A stretch of DNA of 64,000 nucleotides, taken from Bemisia tabaci. Taxonomy: Eukaryota; Arthropoda; Insecta; Hemiptera; Aleyrodidae. The stretch covers positions 8,341,434-8,405,433 of the forward strand of contig NC_092795.1 in NCBI RefSeq assembly GCF_918797505.1. Reading direction: 5' to 3'. The stretch's first letter is position 1, and every line of letters starts with the position of its first letter. This document shows, piece after piece, positions 50,001-58,661 of this stretch. Made by a program: the position numbers and the translations under genes. The notes below the pieces were generated by a model. The model worked only from the letters and a program-made list of their open reading frames with translations. It had not been told where the DNA came from and did no database searches.

Positions 50001-53000
50001 TTGTATATGATGATACTGGCTTTCTTCGTACTTGTATTCCCTTACATTGACGACGGCCCACTTTGGAAAACGATCGTTTGGAGAGAAGTTGAAAGATGTC
50101 AGGAAAACTGGTGGACCAACCTTCTCGTCATCAACAACTATGTCAATACTGAGAAAATGGTACCGTTTCTAGCATAGACTTAATTCAACATCTGTCGATG
50201 TACGTCACCTTCCTGATATTAGGGCGTACTTTCACACTGCGATGAGCCCTGTCGCTCATACAAGTCTACGTTTTCCAGGGCTCATTTCAATGTACCATTA
50301 CGCTTTTTTGTCAGAAAAGTGACCAACAGACGCAGTTTCTTCAGAAAGGAGACATTTTTAAAATAGAATGTTTTAAGGACAGGACAATACCTACGTACCA
50401 GTGTTTGCGGTTTATCGCAATGCGATAGGCAGATAATTCAAAGCTCTTCTATTGGTGGCAATTTATTACAGTGTTATTGGAGCAAAAACTTGCTGTGTAA
50501 TAACTTTAGTATTGTGATAAAATCGCTACTTTATCTATGCCGATTTTTCGCAACTTTGAGGGTGAAAAAATAGCGATGAATTATGAGAGAAATACGTAAA
50601 ATTTCGAAAATGTTGATAATTCTAGCGATTTTATCAATTAAATGTGAATAAAATTTCCAAATAATCTATTATATTGGCAATTCCCAATAAATTTAATACA
50701 AATTCGCGATTTTATCGCAATTAAATGCCAATAAAATCGTAACTTCATCTCAATTTGGTGCTAATTGAAAAATGGTACTTGGGCTATGCGCCGGTGAAGA
50801 TAAAATACAATTAGGTACCTCTGATCGATAATCTTAATTACTTCAACGCAACTTCACTCAATTGTGCCCCCCGGAGAAGTATGTATCCCTCATTTAACAG
50901 GTACTGGAACAAATATTTTCAAAATATTCTGTACAGAAAAGAGATCCCAAACAGGTTTATACGCAGATGGAGCCGATTTAACGGGAAAGCAGATTACAAA
51001 TCAAAATTCTGCCCGTGCATATTTAGCTGCGGTATGCAAAAACGTCGTATGAACATTCAACTGCTGCCAGATTTTCTCTCATAAAACACACGTTTTCTGG
51101 AAAACGTATGGCTGATTTGCTTTGAATTTTTCAGAGGATATTTTTCGAAATTTAAGGGAAAATGCTTATTACATTTGTTGAAAATAAATATTTTATCATA
51201 TGAAAAATGACCGGGTTTAAGCCTTCAGACGGCGTTATTCCTTAACACGGCGGCATTATCCAGACCCGTTTTAAAGACGAGCTCCTCCGTATAACCCGCC
51301 CACTGAGCGTAGCTGCGACTTTATTCTGAACAAGTCATGCCAAATTCACTAGTATATCTTACCAAATGAAACTGGGTTTAAACTCATAAGCCTGATTACG
51401 TCGTAATAAACTGATTATCGAAGCGCTATGTGCAGAGAAGGCACCTTTCGGTTGCTAAGTCTTAGAATATCAGCCAGTGTTTCTTCCATCATGATCAAAG
51501 CAAATGCACGTAATTTGTCGAGGCTTTTACTGAACATTTTTCATAATTTTATAATGCTCTGAAACGAAAAATTTCAAAAAATTCAACCATTAGTTTCCTC
51601 TGTATAATGCTATAATGTAATTTAGCAGTGGAGATTCTGAAACGCCGCAACCGAAAAGTGTCCTTCTTGCACTCGAGAACGCCTCAATTATTTTTTCACG
51701 AACAAGAATAATGTGAAACAGCTTTTGGTTCATAGTAGGATTTTCTTCCTCTCAATAACATTATTAAAATTTGACATTAAGAAATCTGCGAAAGGCCCTG
51801 CGTATGCATCATCACGTAAATTCTTCGTTATGATCCCGAGAGGTACACTGAAAAGAAAATTCTCGGCGTTTTTACCAAGGTCCGTTGGTACCTTTACCAT
51901 CTCACTTTTTTTTACCGATTATTGGTAATTTTACCAAGACAGACTGGTAAGCTTACCTAAAAACCGGTATTTTTACTGTTTTTTCAGGTAAGAATACCAC
52001 TTTTATTGGTAATCAATTCCCGGTAACTTTGCCATTTTATCTCGGTAATTCTACCACAGTCGATAAAGAATATTGGCGTTTTTACCAAGGTCCAGTAAAA
52101 TTACCGAGAAAGTTCAATAATTTTACCGAGATTTCTTGGTAAAATTACCAATTCCATAAATGGTAATTTTACCAAGAATAAACTGGGATCAAATAGAACC
52201 CTGAATTCTTGGTAATTTTACCCTTTTCTCAGTAAATACACCGAGATTTTTTTTCAGTGCACGTTAGCCGTCAACCATCAATCTCGGATCGTCTTGGTTA
52301 CGATCTATGATACAAAATCAGATATTTGCATGCCTTCTATGAAATGTGGAATTCAATAAGATTATTTTTGACATGCTTTATTTTTATGTTCTCAGTGCAC
52401 CGTGCATGGGTGGTATCTAGCCTGTGATTTACAGTTCTTTGCCTTAGGAGCTCTCATCGTATACACGTTCACGAGAAGCCAATCGAGGGGTTTGAAAATG
52501 TTGCTTACAGCTCTTCTCTTCTCCTGGGTCATCCCCTTCGCCAACACATACTTAAACGACTACGATGGCATTTTAAGATCATACATTAGGTAATTTCATA
52601 AACTTAATTAACCAGGATGAATTTGTATTCTATCATGCACTGGGTTTTTTTTTTTTTTTAAATGTATGTATTAGTGGTTTTTATACAGCGCACTAGGGTG
52701 CTCCGCGACGCCTGCCCGCCGCAGAAATACACTGGAAAAAAAACACATTGGATCTAGAGTCCAGATTCTTGAAAACATTGACAAGAAAAAATACTCATGA
52801 TTTAATCGGATTTTTGCTTGAATCAAAACGAAATCCGCTTAAATTAAGAGGCGTGGTTCTTGATTTAAGCTAGATTCTGATTGAATCAAGAGTACTTTTT
52901 CATGTCGATGTTTTTAAGAGTCTGGACTCTAGATCCAATGTGTTTTTTTTCCAGTGTAAGTCATGGTGAAGATCTTCCAGAAACTGGCATCTCCCCATCT

Positions 53001-56000
53001 CTTTTCGGATGTCGTCGGGCTTGGTTTGGGTACCAGGTTGCCGAAAGAGGTTTTTTTTTCAAAAAATGAAATAATGACGGACATTTTTAAACCGTTGTAA
53101 TAGAAATACGTATTCCACGACTATACTATACGACTGCATGCACCTACCTACTTTTGTTTTCCTATTTTATCCTCAGAAAAATGTCCCAGACATTTTTTGT
53201 AACACGATTCATTATTCAATATCGCCTTAAGAATACCTAAGGTTTTTTTCCTTTGCTGGAGAGTCAAATACAGGTTTTGACTTTATTGTCTGGCAGCCAG
53301 AGAGGCAGATCTTGTTGTATACTTCCCAGCGAGTGACCCACAGCAAATGTTATGCGACTTGATAATTCGCGGACGTTCATTTCCATCGATTATGATGAAT
53401 CGCATTATAGTTGGTTCACCTTCACCATGTAGCCAGTTTGTGTGCTTAAAAACGCCTCTTTCACGCGGTTTAAATCGGAGAATTACCGGGTTTGCTCGGG
53501 ACCATCTGGAAACCGGGACCTCAGACTCTGACCGCGGTGTCTGATGGCATCCACCGCGGGCAGCTGCGGTGGTTCACCTCTCGCAGAACTGATTCAAGTT
53601 CCACTCCGAAATCCGATGAATTAGGAGGAATAAGTTGTCAAATTTATAGAATCAAATGTTTTTACGGTCACTCGATGTTGAGGTTGCAGACATTGAAAAA
53701 TTCCTTACAGAGCGGATTCCTCGTATGCTACTACATAGGGGCTATCTCTAAAATAATATTCTGAGGGGTTAGGATTTTATTTGCCCCGGTTGCTTTTGAA
53801 ACAAAAGCACATTTTAGGGGCTTGGAGGACAAAGCGCATAAGTGCAGGTTTTGCAATTACAAGAAATACATGTTTGAAGTTTCAAAATTATTTGGAGTTT
53901 TATGGCAGGAAGGAAGTTTAAACTCACTTCTGTAACAAAAGCACATTTGAGAGGCTTGGAGGACAAAGGGCATAAGCGCTGGTTTTGCGATTTCAAGAAA
54001 TACATGTTTGAAGTTTCAAAATTATTTGGAGTTTTATGGCAGGAAGGAAGTTTAAACTCACTTTTATATGCTTTAAAAATAGATTTTGGTTGTGAATATT
54101 CCATACGTAAACTATACTTTCAAACTAGTTTTAGTTGAGCTCATGAATACTTCAATTTTTTTCAAAAACTGCACTTACTGGCGCTCCTCTGACATAAGGG
54201 CATACCTCGATTTCCGAATGAGCCTCAGATAGCACTGATTTATATATAAAACAGGGCTCACGTGGAAATTGAGATACGCCTTAACGTCCGAGGGGCGACG
54301 TTATGCGTCGTCCAAGCCCCTCATTCCGATAAAAGTTGTATTCAAATGGGCTATCCAACTCTTTTCTCCTGATGTTTGGATAATTTGGCCCTGCTAAATA
54401 AGTCAAGAAAATATTAATATTAAGTTATTTGTCTGAAAAATTGCTCACGTTCTTTTTCTCATGGATTTCAGGGTACTCTCTGACCCAATCTCCGCTCCCC
54501 ATTATCGGGACTTCTACGTGAAGGGCCACAACAGGGCCGCACCATACTTGCTTGGTATCCTCTCCGCGTATCTTGTCACTGTGCTCCGGGAAAAGAAAGT
54601 CAAGATTTCCATGGTATGTATGAGTACTATCACCAATAAAATATTAATTATCTGAGAAATGTATTAATATTTTCCTTCGACTTTTTCTTGGAATTTTGTT
54701 TGTAATCAGATCTAAATTACCTAAAAGTTTCAAGATAAAATATTCATAACACTCCTCAAAACTGAGCATTTTAATGGAAGTAATTTAGCGACTCTCGATT
54801 GTTTATACGGTGTTCTTCCTTAGCACGGCAGAATAGGTCCGTTTTGCTGTACGGTTTACAAGAAGCCGGTCCTATGGTCATCGCCGCCGTCGCTTCTGAC
54901 GCTTGAGAGCTCCTTCAATTTTGTGTATATGCAACTCGAGCAGCCGTGAAAATGGAGGTAGGAGGCTGCCCTATGCATTCAGGTGCTACATTGTCTCCGC
55001 GCAGCGCACTACTGATATCCACTGCCAAAAATATATCCAGCTCTGTAAAATACCAATAATAGTCAGAATAAAATTTCGGCGATGAAATAAACCTAACTAT
55101 TCCTCTGGACTACAAATTAAAATGTGACCAGTGTAGTATAATGAGAGGATAAGGGACCCAGTCTATGGTGGCCAAATTATTTTAATAGGGATTTCTCCGG
55201 CGTTTTTCCGCTGAAAGATCCATAAAATAACACTTTCCAGTAAAACACGTTAGTTTTGTGTTTTTTCAAAGGTCCATCTTCCCGTAGTCGACCCAAAACG
55301 TTTATTCATCTCCCTTTCTGCAGTTTCTATAGGCTGCTAAAACAAACAAAAAACAAACAAAAAATAAATAGATTCGTATAATGATATTTATGATTTCTCT
55401 TGCAGGGTATGCGTTGGTTCGTAGTACTTATGGTAGCTGTAGTGGCCGAGGGCTCCCAAATGTACGCGTGGAAATTTTTCGATATTCACACCGAGTCATC
55501 TCTGATTGAAAGGAGCTTCTATGCAGCCTTCCACCGGTCGTTATGGTCACTTCTTGCATGCAGCATTATAATTGTGCATCTCTGCTGGGGCTTCGGTAAG
55601 TTCTGCAAAATTATGCGTAGTGAGCATAGAACCTAGAAAGGATACACGCTCATCAAACAGAAGGATTTTTATTACAATCAATAGGAGTTCCGATGAATAT
55701 TTTCCACTCTCTTTTCTTTGGACTGAGAGAAGTTTTTTGTCTCTCAGAGAAATTCGTTCGTCCTAAAGACAATTTCAGCCTTTTTAAAAGCGACTCTCGG
55801 AGGAATTTTCATTTTACATACATACATGTAGGTCGCTTTATAGCACTCTCTCGCACTCTACGACACCTAACCTCCACTGCTCTCTGTCGAACCAGCCCGC
55901 AGGTATTGGCGCGGATACATAGAATGACATGAATTATACCTCAATTTGTTCGATTGCGATCAAAGACATGTTGTGATTGGCGCTTATTGATTCTTTAAGA

Positions 56001-58627
56001 AGGTGACTGAAATGCCTTCAATTTTGTGTTCATGCAACACGGGCATACACTAAGCACGAAAAGTTGGGTTGGTGCCATTATAATCGTTAATTCACGCATA
56101 CCGACCAATATACTCGCCAGAAGCACTATCCATGTCTCGCGACTTTTACCTCGTCCTCTACTTGCCTATCGCATTGTATATCAATTTCACTAATAAGCCC
56201 GAAGTTTGGTTCGGAATTTTCACAATGCAACAATGATCATATACTTCTGTGCTTAGCAGGGGCATCATCACATTTTTTTTGTATTTTTTTTTTTAAAAAA
56301 TTAAATTCGGTGTTTTCTTTACTTTTGTGCAGGAAGCTCACTCGAGTACATACTGTGTCACGATTTCTACGTTCCGATGAGCCGTCTCACCTTCGGCGCC
56401 TTCCTAGTTCATCCATTCTTGCAAATGTACACCTCAGCAGACGTCCGCGCTCCCATTTACTTCTCACACTGGAGGATGGTAAGTTCGCCTGAAAGATAAT
56501 GTAAATTCCTTTCAAAATATTGGTCATACAATCAAGAATACAATAATTTCGTAGCGATGACATGCTTTATTCCTTCATTCATGTCAAAGGAACTTAAGCT
56601 CCTAATAAAATTAAAGAAAAAAACAAAGTATTAATGAAACACAAGAGAATACCCAAATGACATTGAAACAAAATAAAATGGGGAAGCATAACCTGTCGAT
56701 AAACTCTCCTAAAAAAAAATGAATAACTACAACGTCAAATATTACGGAATGTAGTCCTATAGACCCCATTTTCCGTATGATACGTGGCGCGGCCAGAAAA
56801 ACTCAACTTAATCCAAAAACTGTGTACATTTTTGAAAAGTACGTAAAAAAATGAATAAAAAATGTTCAGTAAAATTTTTTCCTATGTTGCCAAATTTCCG
56901 AGAAAATTGGTCCCAAAGTGTCGAAAACGGCAAAAAATCGATAAATCGCCGCGTCTAAGGTTCAAGAAAGTGGAGTACATTTTTCATACTGTACCAGATA
57001 ACAGCTCTTATCCATCCATACAACATACTAAAATATCATAGTTGTACCTGGATTCCCACGATGTGAAAATTGACCGAGATGTCGATTTTAGCGGCCTTTT
57101 TATACTTGAAGGCAGCTCTTTTGAATGTTTTTCGACCTTAGTCACCCTCTATGGGTGTGTACTATATGTATTTTTCTACGTACTTTTCATATCTGGCCAT
57201 AAAAATGGCTTCCTGTGAGTTTTAAAAGGCCTAACGGTCCATTGTTGCCAATTTTCACACCAATTTTTAGGGGTTTTTTTCAAGTTTACGTGTGTGAAAC
57301 TTAATTTAATCTAGAAACCGTGTACAATTTCGGAAAGAACGTAAAAAAATACATAGAAATGTGATTTGTACCTTTTCCCTACGTTGCCAAATTTTCGAGA
57401 AAAATCGTCCTGAAGCGTCAAAAATGCCAAAAATTGGATTAATCATCACGTCGGAGGTTCCAGGAAGTGAATTTCAAGTTTTTTTTCACTACAAATAACG
57501 TATCGAAAATGGAAAATTGCAATGCATCTCAAGGAACATGTAATGGCGCAGATGAACGTGACAAAACGGGCCCTCAAGGTGCTTTTACTTTATCCTTCAC
57601 TCCAGTTCACCTCTTTATTCCTGTAACCTCGAGATAATCCTTGGTTCTCAAGATGCTTGCTACAGGCCAAATATACCGAAGAACAGAAAATGCGTGGAGA
57701 AAGTGTCCCACGATCCACATGAATGTCATAATTCACTTCCTGGAACCTCCGACGTGATGATTAATCCAATTTTTGGCATTTTTGACGCTTCAGGACGATT
57801 TTTCTCGAAAATTTGGCAACGTAGGGAAAAGGTACAAATCACATTTCTATGTATTTTTTTACGTTCTTTCCGAAATTGTACACGGTTTCTAGATTAAATT
57901 AAGTTTCACACACGTAAACTTGAAAAAACCCCTAAAAATTGGTGAAAATTGGCAACAATGGACCGTTAGGCCTTTTAAAACTCACAGGAAGCCATTTTTA
58001 TGGCCAGATATGAAAAGTACGTAGAAAAATACATATAGTACACACCCATAGAGGGTGACTAAGGTCGAAAAACATTCAAAAGAGCTGCCTTCAAGTATAA
58101 AAAGGCCGCTAAAATCGACATCTCGGTCAATTTTCACATCGTGGGAATCCAGGTACAACTATGATATTTTAGTATGTTGTATGGATGGATAAGAGCTGTT
58201 ATCTGGTACAGTATGAAAAATGTACTCCACTTTCTTGAACCTTAGACGCGGCGATTTATCGATTTTTTGCCGTTTTCGACACTTTGGGACCAATTTTCTC
58301 GGAAATTTGGCAATTTTTCATGGAAGGGGAGGGGGGAGTCTTCGTTCAAAGAACTCTCATGGAAAAGGGGCCTAAAGATAAAGATTTTCTCGAAAAGCAC
58401 GATAAATGACGTTTCTGGGGTCTTCGTTCAAAAAACTCTATTGGAAAAGAGGCCCAAAGATAAAGATTTTCTCGAAAATCACGATAAATGACGTTTTTGG
58501 GGGGATTTTATTCAGTAATGGTGCGGAACTGATCCAGGTCCCCCGGACCCCCCCCCCCCTTCCCTGATTTTGGCACTATGCCCTCTCTAAGGCTCAAAAT
58601 TTTGACGCATTTTATGAACATACACTG

Positions 58628-58661
<34 letters not shown>

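Larger units (their letters stand above)
50160..52395 (+). other. Intron 7 (2.2 kb)
   Basis: Includes a fragment near 50220-50320 related to the MITE at 12153, a stretch at 50500-50760 with repeated GCGATTTTATC-like words, the MITE at 51030 and the CACTG element at 51846. Confidence 0.7.
52590..54471 (+). other. Intron 8 (1.9 kb)
   Basis: Contains the CACTG element at 52730 and the tandem duplication at 53801. Around 54190-54295 is an inverted-repeat fragment (CGTCCGAGGGGC-like) resembling the 12153 family. Confidence 0.7.
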
